The translations under genes and the position numbers were made by a program. DNA of 64,000 nt from Lachnospiraceae bacterium (GTDB taxonomy: Bacteria > Bacillota > Clostridia > Lachnospirales > Lachnospiraceae): assembly GCA_900168235.1 (NCBI GenBank), contig FUZG01000002.1, positions 248,001 to 312,000 of the forward strand, in the 5' to 3' direction. The notes under the pieces were generated by a model. The model ran no database searches. It was not told the origin of the DNA and worked only from the letters and a program-made list of their open reading frames with translations. How positions within the stretch are numbered: the first letter of the stretch is position 1; the number at the start of each line of letters is the position of its first letter. Shown piece by piece: positions 18,764-27,039 of the stretch.

Positions 18764-19168
18764 ATGTTAGCTTCAGATGCATACGCACAGTATAACAGGA
18801 ACAAGATCCTGACCGCTTCGCCTGCGGAACTTACGCTGATGCTTTACGAGGGATGTATAAAATTCATCAATATCGCCATCAAAGCAACAGAGGACAAGGA
18901 TATCCAGAAAGCAAACCTGAATATCCAGAAGGCAGAGAAGATAATTGATGAGTTTCGGAGAACGCTTGATTTTAAGTATCCTGTGGCAAAGGACTTTGAC
19001 GTAGTTTATGAGTACGTCGGAAGGCGCCTTATTGAGGCTAATATCTCCAAAGAAAAGGAAATCCTTGAGGAATGTGCCACACACATGAGGACCATGAGGG
19101 ATGCATGGAAGGAAGTAATGAGGCTCGCACCTCATTCAGACGCCAGCGGAGCACGCAGACAGGCATGA
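18764..19168 (+). CDS. fliS: Flagellin export chaperone FliS
   Basis: A 134-residue four-helix protein that binds the C-terminus of flagellin in the cytosol. Diagnostic N-terminus: DAYAQYNRNKILTASPAELTLMLYEGCIKFI. In the family it also contacts FliW/FlhA. Ribosome site TGGAGGGAAAG. It follows fliD by 55 bases. Confidence 0.96.
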   Translation: MLASDAYAQYNRNKILTASPAELTLMLYEGCIKFINIAIKATEDKDIQKANLNIQKAEKIIDEFRRTLDFKYPVAKDFDVVYEYVGRRLIEANISKEKEILEECATHMRTMRDAWKEVMRLAPHSDASGARRQA

Positions 19169-19190
19169 TCACCGGAAGACAGGTAGGACG

Positions 19191-19676
19191 ATGAAAAACA
19201 CTTATGTGAATATTCTTATCGAAAGTCTTGAAAAAAAATCTGAGGTACTTGATGAAGTCATGGCGCGGGACGCCGAGCAGGAAATGATCCTCTCAGCCCC
19301 TGATCCTGATCTCGATGAACTGCATGACAATCAGGAAGAGATCGGGAAGCTGGCGGCAGAGCTTACACGCCTGGATGAAGGGTTTGAGAGCCTGTACGAA
19401 AAAGTGCGCAGTGACCTTCTCAATAATAAGGCTGAGTACAGTGAAGAGATCCGTGTGATGCAGGATCTGATATCCGAGATCACAGAGAAAGCTGTAAAGA
19501 TCGGTGCTGAGGAGGCAAGACATAAAGACCGCGTGACTAACCTTTTAAGAGAAAAAAGAAAGCAGTTGGGTGCACGGAGAAAGAATATAAATAAGATCAG
19601 TACTTATGCAAACCAGATGAACGGGTCTACATCAAAGCAAAATACTGAACCGTTTTTCGTCGATAACAAGAAATAA
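19191..19676 (+). CDS. Coiled-coil protein, probable FliT/FlgN-like chaperone
   Basis: A 161-residue, highly charged helical protein (coiled coil roughly residues 5-140). It lies 22 bases after fliS, where many Firmicutes carry a small FliT-like chaperone for FliD. The sequence itself has no motif I can tie to FliT with certainty; the C-terminal KNINKISTYANQMNG has the look of a short export-chaperone tail. Called from position and helix content. It is the last gene before a strong terminator. Confidence 0.6.
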   Translation: MKNTYVNILIESLEKKSEVLDEVMARDAEQEMILSAPDPDLDELHDNQEEIGKLAAELTRLDEGFESLYEKVRSDLLNNKAEYSEEIRVMQDLISEITEKAVKIGAEEARHKDRVTNLLREKRKQLGARRKNINKISTYANQMNGSTSKQNTEPFFVDNKK

Positions 19677-19730
19677 GCACAAAACAACCGGAACAGGAGG
19701 CGGAGGCGCTTCCGTCCGTTTGCGACAGGG

Positions 19731-19784
19731 CCGCCGGCAGAATCGATCTGCCGGCGGTTCTTTGTGCTTTTTTTCATTTATGGT
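19731..19784 (+). terminator. Rho-independent terminator of the flaG operon
   Basis: CCGCCGGCAG (19731-19740) pairs perfectly with CTGCCGGCGG (19748-19757), 7-nt loop, then a T-rich tract with T8. Confidence 0.88.
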
Positions 19785-19789
19785 ATACT
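19762..19789 (+). promoter_or_regulatory. Candidate promoter for the O-antigen ligase-like gene
   Basis: TTGTGC (19762-19767), 16-bp spacer, TATACT (19784-19789). The -35 box lies inside the T-rich tail of the preceding terminator. Confidence 0.5.
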
Positions 19790-19845
19790 TTTATAAGTTA
19801 TGCAGTTTTTTAGGCAATAAACATGGATTAAAGGAGACGTTCTGA

Positions 19846-21486
19846 ATGAGCAGAAAACCTAAGAAAGTAGTTCAGGAACTTATATCATTTAAGTTCGTGA
19901 AAGAGACTCTTGCGATCTATCTTTTCCTTATGTTTGTGATATATCCTCTTTTCTATGAGGATAAGTACTACAACATGGGTGACGCAAAGTGGCACTTCTT
20001 TCGAACAGTGACTTATTATATCGAAGCGCCGGGATTTTATATTCCGACCTTCCTCACGTTTTTGCTGATATTTTTTATATGGTATCAGATAGATCTGCTG
20101 AGAAAAGGTGGATTAAAGGAATTTTGGGATCTGAAGAAAGTGACTATCACAGATAAGTTTGTGTTTGCTTATCTTATTTTCTGTCTTATCTCCACTATCC
20201 TTTCTCCTTATAAGGATTTTATCCTCTGGGGTTATGACGGATGGTACATGGGACTTATCGCGCAGGTTGCGTTTGTCCTTTTGTATTTCTTTGTTTCACG
20301 TTTCTGGAGATGGGACGACATCATGCTCATGATCTACATGGGCGCATCTGCGCTGGTATTCCTTTTCGGTGTGCTGAACCGTTTCCGCGTGGATCCTCTG
20401 GAAATGTATGTGGGACTCGATGAATACTATATTCCGCAGTTTCTTTCCACTCTGGGACAGTCCACATGGTATTCAAGCTTTGTAGCCATCATGCTTCCTA
20501 TAGGTGTGTTCATTTACTGGTATGCTGAGAAAAAATGGGTGCGTACCCTTGCTTTCCTTTACAACGTGCTGGGTGCGATGACACTTATCACACAGGACTC
20601 AGACAGTGCTTTCTTTGCACTTCTCGCAGAGTTTTCCGTACTGTTTGCGGTTTCCTTCCGTGAGAACAGATATATGAAGCGTTTCCTTGAGATAGTTCTT
20701 ATCACACTCCTTTCATGGAGAGTGATCGGATTCCTTCAGATAGCATTTCCTGAGCAGGCAGTGCAGCTTGGAAGTCTCATGATCTTCGGTACACAGCACC
20801 CGATCCTCTGGATTCCGATCATTATCATTGCCGGACTTTACGCAGTACTCAGCCGGGCTGACAAGAAAGGAACATTTGATGTGACGAAGATCACATGGGT
20901 CCGTACAGCATATTTTGTACTGCTGATCGCGGGCATTGCAGGTGCGGTGATCTATATCACACTTAACAGCACAGGAGTACTTCCGGAGTCTCTCAGAAGT
21001 ACAAATAATTACCTCTTATTTGATGAGTTCTGGGGAAATAGCCGAGGACATTCCTGGACAGTAACAGTAGAATCCTTCTTTGACTGCCTTAAGGATGATC
21101 CGGTCCGTGCGATATTCGGAGCAGGTCCTGACGGATTCTACAACACTGCATATAAGTATCATTCTGCAGAGCTTTTTGAAAAATGGGGAGAAAATACGAT
21201 CCTCACATGTGCTCATAATGAATGGCTTACACAGATCATAAATATCGGTCTTCTCGGAGGTCTGGCATACCTTGGTATCTTTGTTTCTGCCATTGTGGTG
21301 TTTATGAAAAATTCTGTAAAGTGTCCGGAGCTTATCGGCGTAGTCATGGCTATCGCTTCATACATGGCACACAATTTCTTCTGCTACCAGCAGATTATAT
21401 GTACACCGATGATATTCATTGTAATGGGTGCAGGAGCAAGTATTCTTTCAACAAATGGTCTCAGACCGATTTACGAAGAAAACTGA
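19846..21486 (+). CDS. O-antigen ligase/polymerase-like membrane protein
   Basis: A 546-residue integral membrane protein with 10-12 hydrophobic segments. Between late segments it has a large extracytoplasmic loop and then GAGPDGFYN ... CAHNEWLTQIINIGLLGGLAYLGIF; the AHNEWL-x-IGLLGG pattern is the hallmark of the Wzy_C (O-antigen ligase RfaL/WaaL and Wzy polymerase) superfamily, where the His is essential. In a Gram-positive cell this class polymerises or attaches lipid-linked glycans on the outer face of the membrane. The next gene, glf, supplies UDP-galactofuranose, so a galactofuranose-containing glycan is plausible. Its own promoter is at 19762-19789. Confidence 0.82.
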   Translation: MSRKPKKVVQELISFKFVKETLAIYLFLMFVIYPLFYEDKYYNMGDAKWHFFRTVTYYIEAPGFYIPTFLTFLLIFFIWYQIDLLRKGGLKEFWDLKKVTITDKFVFAYLIFCLISTILSPYKDFILWGYDGWYMGLIAQVAFVLLYFFVSRFWRWDDIMLMIYMGASALVFLFGVLNRFRVDPLEMYVGLDEYYIPQFLSTLGQSTWYSSFVAIMLPIGVFIYWYAEKKWVRTLAFLYNVLGAMTLITQDSDSAFFALLAEFSVLFAVSFRENRYMKRFLEIVLITLLSWRVIGFLQIAFPEQAVQLGSLMIFGTQHPILWIPIIIIAGLYAVLSRADKKGTFDVTKITWVRTAYFVLLIAGIAGAVIYITLNSTGVLPESLRSTNNYLLFDEFWGNSRGHSWTVTVESFFDCLKDDPVRAIFGAGPDGFYNTAYKYHSAELFEKWGENTILTCAHNEWLTQIINIGLLGGLAYLGIFVSAIVVFMKNSVKCPELIGVVMAIASYMAHNFFCYQQIICTPMIFIVMGAGASILSTNGLRPIYEEN

Positions 21487-21505
21487 TCAGGAAAAGGAGA
21501 GTAAC

Positions 21506-22633
21506 ATGTACGATTATTTGATCGTAGGAGCAGGACTTTACGGAGCAGTCTTTGCTCACGAGGCTGCAAAGGCAGGAAAAAAATGTCTGGTGATCGATAA
21601 GAGAGATCATATCGCCGGAAACATTTATACAGAAGAAAAGTTCGGAATACAGGTTCATCGCTATGGTGCCCACATTTTCCATACCGACAATAAAGAAGTC
21701 TGGGATTATGTAAACCGTTTCGCGGAGTTCAACCGTTATACAAACTCACCTGTAGCTAAGTACAAGGATGAAATGTATAATCTTCCTTTCAATATGAATA
21801 CTTTCCATGAGCTCTGGGGAGTAAAGACACCGGAAGAAGCAAAGGCTGAGATCGCGCGCCAGACTGCAGAGGCAGCGGAAAAGATTGGGAGTGAGCCTGC
21901 AAACCTTGAAGAGCAGGCACTTCTCCTTGGCGGAAAAGATATCTATGAGAAGCTCATTAAGGGTTATACCGAAAAGCAGTGGGGAAGAAGAGCAACAGAG
22001 CTCCCGGCATTTATCATCCGCCGTCTGCCCTTCCGTTTTGTATTCGACAATAACTATTTCAACGACCGTTATCAGGGGATTCCCATCGGAGGATATACAG
22101 GTCTCGTAAAGAAGCTCCTCGGTGATACAGAGGTACGTCTCGGTGTAGATTTCTACAAGGAGAGAGAGTCACTTTCTGCAGAAGCAAAGGAGATCATCTT
22201 CACAGGTCTTATCGACGAGTTCTTTGAGTATAAGTTCGGTACGCTTGAGTACAGAAGCCTTAGATTTGAGACTGAGGAAGTAGATACAGATAACTACCAG
22301 GGCAATGCAGTTGTAAACTACACAGAGTATGAGGTTCCTTACACTCGTATAATCGAGCACAAGCATTTCGAGGAATTTGGTTCTGCACCGAAGACATCCG
22401 AGGATGGAAAGACCATCATTACAAGAGAGTATCCTGCTGCATGGGAAAAGGGCGATGAGCCGTACTATCCTGTAAACAATGAAGAGAATAATGCACTTTA
22501 TGAAAAGTATCGTGAGCTTGCGGAAAAAACAGAGGGCGTTCACTTTGGAGGACGACTTGGTAAGTACAAGTATTACGATATGGATGATGTGATCGCAGAT
22601 GCGCTTGCAGATGCGGCTGAGATCCTGAAGTAA
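21506..22633 (+). CDS. glf: UDP-galactopyranose mutase
   Basis: A flavoenzyme (375 residues) converting UDP-galactopyranose to UDP-galactofuranose in the cytosol. The FAD-binding start is MYDYLIVGAGLYGAVFAHEA, followed by HRYGAHIFHTDN, YTEKQWGR and the C-terminal GRLGKYKYYDMDDVI segment, all family hallmarks. The frame extends back to 21428 inside the preceding gene, but the ATG at 21506 has AAAGGAGA and matches the family start. It comes 19 bases after the ligase-like gene. Confidence 0.97.
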   Translation: MYDYLIVGAGLYGAVFAHEAAKAGKKCLVIDKRDHIAGNIYTEEKFGIQVHRYGAHIFHTDNKEVWDYVNRFAEFNRYTNSPVAKYKDEMYNLPFNMNTFHELWGVKTPEEAKAEIARQTAEAAEKIGSEPANLEEQALLLGGKDIYEKLIKGYTEKQWGRRATELPAFIIRRLPFRFVFDNNYFNDRYQGIPIGGYTGLVKKLLGDTEVRLGVDFYKERESLSAEAKEIIFTGLIDEFFEYKFGTLEYRSLRFETEEVDTDNYQGNAVVNYTEYEVPYTRIIEHKHFEEFGSAPKTSEDGKTIITREYPAAWEKGDEPYYPVNNEENNALYEKYRELAEKTEGVHFGGRLGKYKYYDMDDVIADALADAAEILK

Positions 22634-22640
22634 ATAAAGT

Positions 22641-22730
22641 GAAACAAGTTACGCTAGGCTCGACAAAACCTCGCCAAGCGAACTTGCATAACACGCACTA
22701 AGCTCGAAAATACCTCGCTAAGTGCTCCGA
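22641..22730 (+). repeat. Dispersed terminator-adjacent repeat, long form, copy 1
   Basis: A 90-bp element beginning GAAACAAGTTACGCTAGGCT and ending CTAAGTGCTCCGA. It is identical over all 90 bp to the reverse complement of 57881-57970. It consists of two diverged half-units (CTCGACAAAACCTCGC and CTCGAAAATACCTCGC). Its GCTCCGA end abuts an A-rich stretch that is the T-run of the minus-strand terminator at 22740-22774. Confidence 0.95.
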
Positions 22731-22739
22731 AAAATAAAA

Positions 22740-22774
22740 AGAAGTCCGTGTCACAACTGCTGACACGGACTTCT
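22740..22774 (-). terminator. Terminator of the FliD-like gene
   Basis: AGAAGTCCGTGTCA pairs perfectly with TGACACGGACTTCT (14 bp, 7-nt loop). The T-run (TTTTTATTTTT) follows on the minus strand, so it serves the leftward FliD-like gene. Confidence 0.88.
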
Positions 22775-22813
22775 AATTGCTTGAATCTATCATTAATACC
22801 TATGCCTTTCTTC

Positions 22814-24112
22814 TTAACAGAATCCTGAAAAGAGCATCCCGGTGTACATGCTTGAAATATAAGGGTTCGGGTAATTACTTCCCGGTTTTTTGTAGGCGAT
22901 GATCTTTCTGTTAGTGTACTGCATCGGATCTAAGGAGATCCGTTTGGTCTCTGACATAAGCGCATCGGTAAACTGCTGGATCGCGGAAAGCGACTTTTTG
23001 GGATCTGATTCCTTGGCGGTGGATTTAAGGAGATCATCATCTATCGCAAGTGTTCCATCTTTCTGCATATTGAGACCGACTGCATCAAGAGCTCTCGTAT
23101 ACGGTCTTGTGAGCCGTCCCATTTCCCGCATGATCTTGTCGGACTTCCCGTAATTCTCTGTATATTCGCTTGCCCTGCGGATAAAATCATTATACGCTCC
23201 TGCAAGGTTGTTTATATTTTCTGTAAGTGCATCGAGATCCGGCTTTAATCCTATCTGTACAGGAGGGCTTTCGTCGGCGCTCACGCCGGTAAGCGTCAGC
23301 TCGAAGGATCTCTGGACTGTGAAGCTGTTTGATTTCGCGGTCCGCTCTGTGCCGTTTATGGTAAATATGGCATTGGTAGGTTCGTGAGCCACAGAATTCA
23401 ATCCGAAATATTTGACTGCACCCCGCGCTTTGCTGGAATCCTCGTCGGTTATACGGAAGTTCATGTTTCCGTCGGATCTGATGCCCGTTGCAGAACTTTC
23501 GAGGCGGATGGCGCATGTGCCCTCGCCGGATATGACTGAAGCATTCAAACCTATAGAGGATCTGTTTATCAGGCGGCTTATCCTGTTTGCTACCACTTCG
23601 TTAGTATCATTGTCGGCTACCGAAAACTGGAACTCATAATCAGCATCATTGATAAAAACATCAAATGAATACAGATCGGATTTCAGACCGCATGAAGAAC
23701 CGTTTGGCAGAAACGCACCTATATTTAACTGGGGCGATGCCAGCTGCTGTACGGATATCTCGAAGGAACTCAACCCGTTCTCGGAATTATTGGAGCCGAC
23801 ATACTCTGCCTTTACAACGTCTGTATCAGAAGAAGACGCAACTTTCTTATCTAAAATACTTGAGGAGTAGTCTGAGCTTAACGAAGAAATAGAGTTTTTG
23901 AGCGAACGGGCGCCCTCTTTCAGACCAATAGCATAGAGCTGAGAAGCTCCGGTGCGGTCCGTAAGGTACACAGGAGAGTCCTCAGACTGCCTGACTATCT
24001 GGTGGTAGATAGATTTGAGCTCATCCTTTTTATGGGAATCATAGCGCGTCGATGCAACGCTCTGTTCCGAAAAGAACTGGCTGTAGATTGAGGATAAAGC
24101 CAAAGCTGACAT
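22814..24112 (-). CDS. Divergent FliD-like protein
   Basis: A 432-residue protein. It lacks the usual FliD start (SGMDTSTIV) but keeps the overall pattern: helical ends, a Ser/Asn/Asp-rich middle, AYNDFIRRASEYTENYGKSDKIMREMGRLTRPYTRALDAVGLNMQKDGTLAIDDDLL near residues 310-370, which resembles the FliD_C region (the part before the C-terminal helix), and no clear signal peptide. The C-terminal heptad helix of true FliD is missing; it ends SSMYTGMLFSGFC. Its strong ribosome site (GGGAGGGAT) supports expression. It is probably an alternative cap-like or adhesive flagellar protein; no sigma-28 element was seen upstream. Confidence 0.65.
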   Translation of the reverse strand: MSALALSSIYSQFFSEQSVASTRYDSHKKDELKSIYHQIVRQSEDSPVYLTDRTGASQLYAIGLKEGARSLKNSISSLSSDYSSSILDKKVASSSDTDVVKAEYVGSNNSENGLSSFEISVQQLASPQLNIGAFLPNGSSCGLKSDLYSFDVFINDADYEFQFSVADNDTNEVVANRISRLINRSSIGLNASVISGEGTCAIRLESSATGIRSDGNMNFRITDEDSSKARGAVKYFGLNSVAHEPTNAIFTINGTERTAKSNSFTVQRSFELTLTGVSADESPPVQIGLKPDLDALTENINNLAGAYNDFIRRASEYTENYGKSDKIMREMGRLTRPYTRALDAVGLNMQKDGTLAIDDDLLKSTAKESDPKKSLSAIQQFTDALMSETKRISLDPMQYTNRKIIAYKKPGSNYPNPYISSMYTGMLFSGFC

Positions 24113-24430
24113 AGGATCCCTCCCTTCGTTAATTTTCCTTCCGTGGAAAACGATGTCAGCATACCTGCATGTGAGTATGCGGGAAGCGCATATAAAATGT
24201 AAAAATTTACGACTTTTTATGCGTATGTGTAATGTTACAGTTCGTATTTAAAAATGTATACACTGATATAATGATAAGATAACAGATATAAGTAACAAAA
24301 ACAATATAGAAATGTGTACAAAATACAATACTTGCACAGAATTTCTATTTGTGTTATAAATTCGGAGGTAACGTTGCTGTAGGTATTGCACTGACAGTGC
24401 AGATGTGTTGCCTCAGCAGTAAAAATAGCG
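24113..24430. other. Intergenic region between the FliD-like gene and the rpmG promoter
   Basis: AT-rich from about 24190 to 24330. It contains two small inverted repeats (GCATAC/GTATGC near 24156-24178 and CGCATATAAAA/TTTTATGCG near 24188-24224), which could bind a regulator of the leftward gene. No gene or known RNA was recognised. Confidence 0.4.
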
Positions 24431-24459
24431 TTGACGGATGCACAGCCATATGGTATAGT
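24431..24459 (+). promoter_or_regulatory. Sigma-A promoter of the rpmG-secE-nusG operon
   Basis: TTGACG (24431-24436), 17-bp spacer, TATAGT (24454-24459). The transcript would begin near 24466 and carry a leader of about 115 nt. Confidence 0.75.
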
Positions 24460-24469
24460 GTTAGAGCTA

Positions 24470-24562
24470 AAGGGCCGAGGGGCCTTTTTTTGGTGTCCAA
24501 TAACGCAGCGGGAGACAGTTTTACTGTCGATGGAACCGCCAGTCGGGAGAAATCCCGCCACT
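24470..24562 (+). other. Structured leader before rpmG
   Basis: Directly after the predicted start point: an imperfect AAGGGCC/GGGGCCTT hairpin followed by seven T residues; then GACAGT-TTT-ACTGTC; then CGGGA-GAAA-TCCCG with a GNRA tetraloop. The first could act as an attenuator, the others may be a protein-binding leader. No match to a named RNA family was recognised. Confidence 0.4.
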
Positions 24563-24580
24563 AAGAATGGAGGAATTACA

Positions 24581-24730
24581 ATGCGTACAAGAATCACACT
24601 TGCTTGCACAGAGTGCAAGAATCGTAACTACAATACTACAAAGGATAAGAAGACCCATCCTGAAAGAATGGAAATCCGTAAGTATTGCAAGTTCTGCAAG
24701 ACGCATACTACACATAAAGAGACCAAATAA
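24581..24730 (+). CDS. rpmG: Ribosomal protein bL33
   Basis: A 49-residue 50S subunit protein starting [17 protein letters not shown]. Two CXXC pairs (CTEC near the start, CKFC near the end) show the zinc-binding form. Longer in-frame starts upstream lie in the leader and lack ribosome sites; the ATG at 24581 has AATGGAGGAAT. The order rpmG-secE-nusG is standard in Firmicutes. Confidence 0.97.
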   Translation: MRTRITLACTECKNRNYNTTKDKKTHPERMEIRKYCKFCKTHTTHKETK

Positions 24731-24760
24731 TTTTCCGCGGATTGAAAGGCAGGGTATTTA

Positions 24761-25000
24761 ATGAGTGATTCAGTAAATGCAACAAATGCTGCTTCCAAAT
24801 CCGAGAAGAAGTCCAAAGATACGGGGAAGGGTTCTTTCTGGAAGGGAATCAAGGCTGAGTTCAGAAAAATCGTTTGGCCTGATCGCAGTACTTTGATCAA
24901 GGAATCCACAGCAGTTATTGTAGTGTCTGTGGTGGTTGGTGCAGTTATTGCAGTGATCGACAGAGCAGTTCTCTACGGGATTAATTTCCTGATAAAGTAA
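24761..25000 (+). CDS. secE: Preprotein translocase subunit SecE
   Basis: A 79-residue single-span protein. The conserved cytoplasmic amphipathic stretch GIKAEFRKIVWPDRSTLIKES precedes one transmembrane helix (VIVVSVVVGAVIAVIDRAVLYG). SecE clamps SecY in the general secretion channel. It sits between rpmG and nusG as usual. Confidence 0.96.
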   Translation: MSDSVNATNAASKSEKKSKDTGKGSFWKGIKAEFRKIVWPDRSTLIKESTAVIVVSVVVGAVIAVIDRAVLYGINFLIK

Positions 25001-25012
25001 GAAAGGATTTCT

Positions 25013-25540
25013 ATGGCTGAAGAAGCGCACTGGTACGTAGTACACACATATTCAGGATATGAAAATAAGGTAAAGGTCGATCTTGAAAAGACGATCGAGA
25101 ACCGAAACCTTCAGAACGAGATTCTTGAAGTAAGGGTCCCGACTCAGGCTGTAACAGAAGTCAGAGCCAACGGTACAAAGAAGTCTGTGGAAAGAAAGCT
25201 TTTCCCTGGCTATGTACTGATCAATATGTTCATGAATGACGATACCTGGTATGTTGTTCGTAACACCAGGGGCGTTACAGGGTTCGTAGGACCGGGAAGT
25301 AAGCCGATCCCGTTATCTGACGAGGAAATGAAGCCGCTTGGTATCCATGTTGAAAATACGGTTGTCAACTTTGATGTAGGTGATCGTGTTGCTGTAGTTG
25401 CAGGAGCATGGAAAGATACAGTAAGCGTAATTTCCAAGATGGATCTGAACAAGCAGACCGCTACTATTTCGGTTGAGCTGTTCGGAAGGGAAACACCTGT
25501 GGAGATCAGTTTTGACGAGATTTCCAAGATAGCTGATTAA
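25013..25540 (+). CDS. nusG: Transcription elongation and termination factor NusG
   Basis: A 175-residue NusG. The N-terminal RNA-polymerase-binding domain starts HWYVVHTYSGYENKVKVDLEK and includes LFPGYVLINM, and the C-terminal KOW domain is seen as VGDRVAVVAGAWKDTVSVI. It links RNA polymerase to Rho or the ribosome. It follows secE by 12 bases. Confidence 0.97.
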   Translation: MAEEAHWYVVHTYSGYENKVKVDLEKTIENRNLQNEILEVRVPTQAVTEVRANGTKKSVERKLFPGYVLINMFMNDDTWYVVRNTRGVTGFVGPGSKPIPLSDEEMKPLGIHVENTVVNFDVGDRVAVVAGAWKDTVSVISKMDLNKQTATISVELFGRETPVEISFDEISKIAD

Positions 25541-25682
25541 AGAGTATTACTCTTTTCAGATGATATATGATGTGTGGTGAATTAAAGTGCCTATGGCATT
25601 TTAAGATAGATACAGTGGGAGGGTCTTTCCTGCCCGCATTACCACAAACGGCAGAAATGCCAGTTTAATAAGGAGGCTAAAA
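25541..25682 (+). promoter_or_regulatory. nusG-rplK spacer / L11 leader
   Basis: A 142-nt spacer. Near 25585-25604, AAAGTGCC/GGCATTTT forms an 8-bp stem with a TAT loop that could partly terminate the nusG transcript. The region GTGGGAGGG ... CCTGCCCGC follows and may be the L1 autoregulatory site expected in this operon; that is inference from the known biology of rplKA. Confidence 0.35.
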
Positions 25683-26108
25683 ATGGCTAAGAAAGTCGAA
25701 GGATACATTAAGTTACAGATCCAGGCCGGCAAAGCTACACCTGCACCGCCGGTTGGTCCTGCACTTGGACAGCATGGTGTAAACATCGTTGAGTTCACAA
25801 AGCAGTTCAACGCTAAGACAGCAGATAAGGGTGATTACGTTATCCCTGTTGTTATCACAGTTTACTCAGATAGAAGTTTCACATTCATCACAAAGGAGCC
25901 GCCTGCAGCAGCACTTATCAAGAAGGCCTGCAAGCTTCAGAAGGCTTCTGGTGTTCCGAATAAGAACAAGGTTGCAACCCTTTCAAAGGCTGATCTCGAG
26001 GAAATCGCTAAGAGAAAGATGCCTGACCTCAACGCTGCTTCCCTTGAGGCTGCAATGAGCATGATCGCCGGCACCGCTAGATCCATGGGTGTCGAGGTAG
26101 AGAAGTAA
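25683..26108 (+). CDS. rplK: Ribosomal protein uL11
   Basis: A 141-residue stalk-base protein. The proline-rich N-terminus ([26 protein letters not shown]) and the C-terminal rRNA-binding part ([26 protein letters not shown]) are canonical. It contacts the GTPase centre of 23S rRNA. It is 13 bases before rplA. Confidence 0.98.
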   Translation: MAKKVEGYIKLQIQAGKATPAPPVGPALGQHGVNIVEFTKQFNAKTADKGDYVIPVVITVYSDRSFTFITKEPPAAALIKKACKLQKASGVPNKNKVATLSKADLEEIAKRKMPDLNAASLEAAMSMIAGTARSMGVEVEK

Positions 26109-26121
26109 GGAGGGTTCAACG

Positions 26122-26811
26122 ATGAAACACGGAAAGAAATATGTTGAAGCTGCAAAGGCTATCGAGCGTGCAAAGCTGTATGAGCCCGCTGAGGCTATGG
26201 AGCTTGTAAAGAAGGCTGCTACAGCTAAGTTTGATGAGACTATCGAAGTTCACGTTAGAACCGGTTGTGATGGACGTCACGCTGATCAGCAGGTACGTGG
26301 TGCGGTTGTACTTCCTCACGGAACAGGCCGTAGCGTAAAGGTTCTCGTATTCGCTAAGGGCGCTAAGCTTGACGAAGCTCAGGCAGCTGGTGCTGATTAT
26401 GTTGGCGGCGAGGAGCTTATCCCGAAGATCCAGAATGATGGATGGCTTGATTTCGACGTTGTAGTTGCTACACCTGATATGATGGGTGTTGTAGGACGTC
26501 TCGGTAAGGTTCTCGGACCTAAGGGTCTCATGCCGAACCCGAAGGCTGGAACAGTTACTATGGATGTAACAAAGGCTATCAACGATATCAAGGCTGGTAA
26601 GGTTGAGTACAGACTTGACAAGGCTAACATCATCCACGTTCCGGTTGGTAAGGCTTCTTTCACTTCTGAGCAGCTTACAGAGAACTTCAACGCTCTGCTT
26701 GCAGCACTTGAAAAGGCTAAGCCGTCATCTGTTAAGGGTCAGTACCTTAAGAGCATTTCTGTAGCTCCTACAATGGGCCCTGGCGTAAAGGTTATCGCTA
26801 ACAGATATTAA
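26122..26811 (+). CDS. rplA: Ribosomal protein uL1
   Basis: A 229-residue L1. Hallmarks: [51 protein letters not shown] and the C-terminal [12 protein letters not shown]. It binds the L1 stalk of 23S rRNA and, in many bacteria, its own mRNA leader. Unlike the usual layout, rplJ and rplL do not follow; a terminator and a dispersed repeat come next. Confidence 0.98.
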   Translation: MKHGKKYVEAAKAIERAKLYEPAEAMELVKKAATAKFDETIEVHVRTGCDGRHADQQVRGAVVLPHGTGRSVKVLVFAKGAKLDEAQAAGADYVGGEELIPKIQNDGWLDFDVVVATPDMMGVVGRLGKVLGPKGLMPNPKAGTVTMDVTKAINDIKAGKVEYRLDKANIIHVPVGKASFTSEQLTENFNALLAALEKAKPSSVKGQYLKSISVAPTMGPGVKVIANRY

Positions 26812-26860
26812 TTGAATCCGAAAAATCCGTGAAGCAATGAGCGGGTTTTGAGAATAGAAA

Positions 26861-26895
26861 CTGCCGTATGGAAGAGATTCCGTACGGCAGTTTTT
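26861..26895 (+). terminator. Rho-independent terminator after rplA
   Basis: CTGCCGTATGGAA (26861-26873) pairs with TTCCGTACGGCAG (26878-26890), 13 bp with one G-U and a GAGA tetraloop, followed by T5. Confidence 0.92.
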
Positions 26896-26901
26896 GTTGT
26901 G

Positions 26902-26945
26902 CGGAGCACTTGGCGAGGTATTCTCGAGCCTAGCGTAACCTGCTT
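26902..26945 (-). repeat. Dispersed terminator-adjacent repeat, short form, copy 2
   Basis: A 44-bp form, inverted relative to copies 1 and 3. Its reverse complement contains TTACGCTAGGCTCGA and AAGTGCTCCG; it differs from copy 3 at about 5 of 44 positions. It starts 6 bases after the T-run of the rplA terminator, and its far end supplies part of the ohrR -35 region. Confidence 0.88.
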
Positions 26946-26972
26946 GACAAAACGAGCAAAAAAGCATAATTT
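26944..26972 (+). promoter_or_regulatory. Candidate promoter of the MarR/OhrR gene
   Basis: Perfect TTGACA (26944-26949), 17-bp spacer, TAATTT (26967-26972). The -35 box begins at the very end of repeat copy 2. Confidence 0.6.
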
Positions 26973-26987
26973 AATTGTAAACAATTA
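26972..26987. promoter_or_regulatory. Candidate MarR/OhrR operator
   Basis: Inverted repeat TAATTG-TAAA-CAATTA overlapping the end of the -10 box. The AATTG/CAATT half-sites resemble known OhrR operators. Its position fits autorepression of the MarR gene and MATE pump. Confidence 0.5.
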
Positions 26988-27039
26988 TTAAGAAAAATGC
27001 TGACAACTGATTGGCAGTTTTTAAACACAGGAGTGGGAT

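Noticed and set aside
22169-22543. Antisense open frames inside glf
   Set aside because: They are reverse-frame shadows of a well-conserved gene, with unlikely composition and no ribosome sites.
22641-22730. CRISPR repeat or transposon end
   Set aside because: Copies are single and dispersed, not in regularly spaced arrays; there is no transposase gene and no obvious target duplication beside them.
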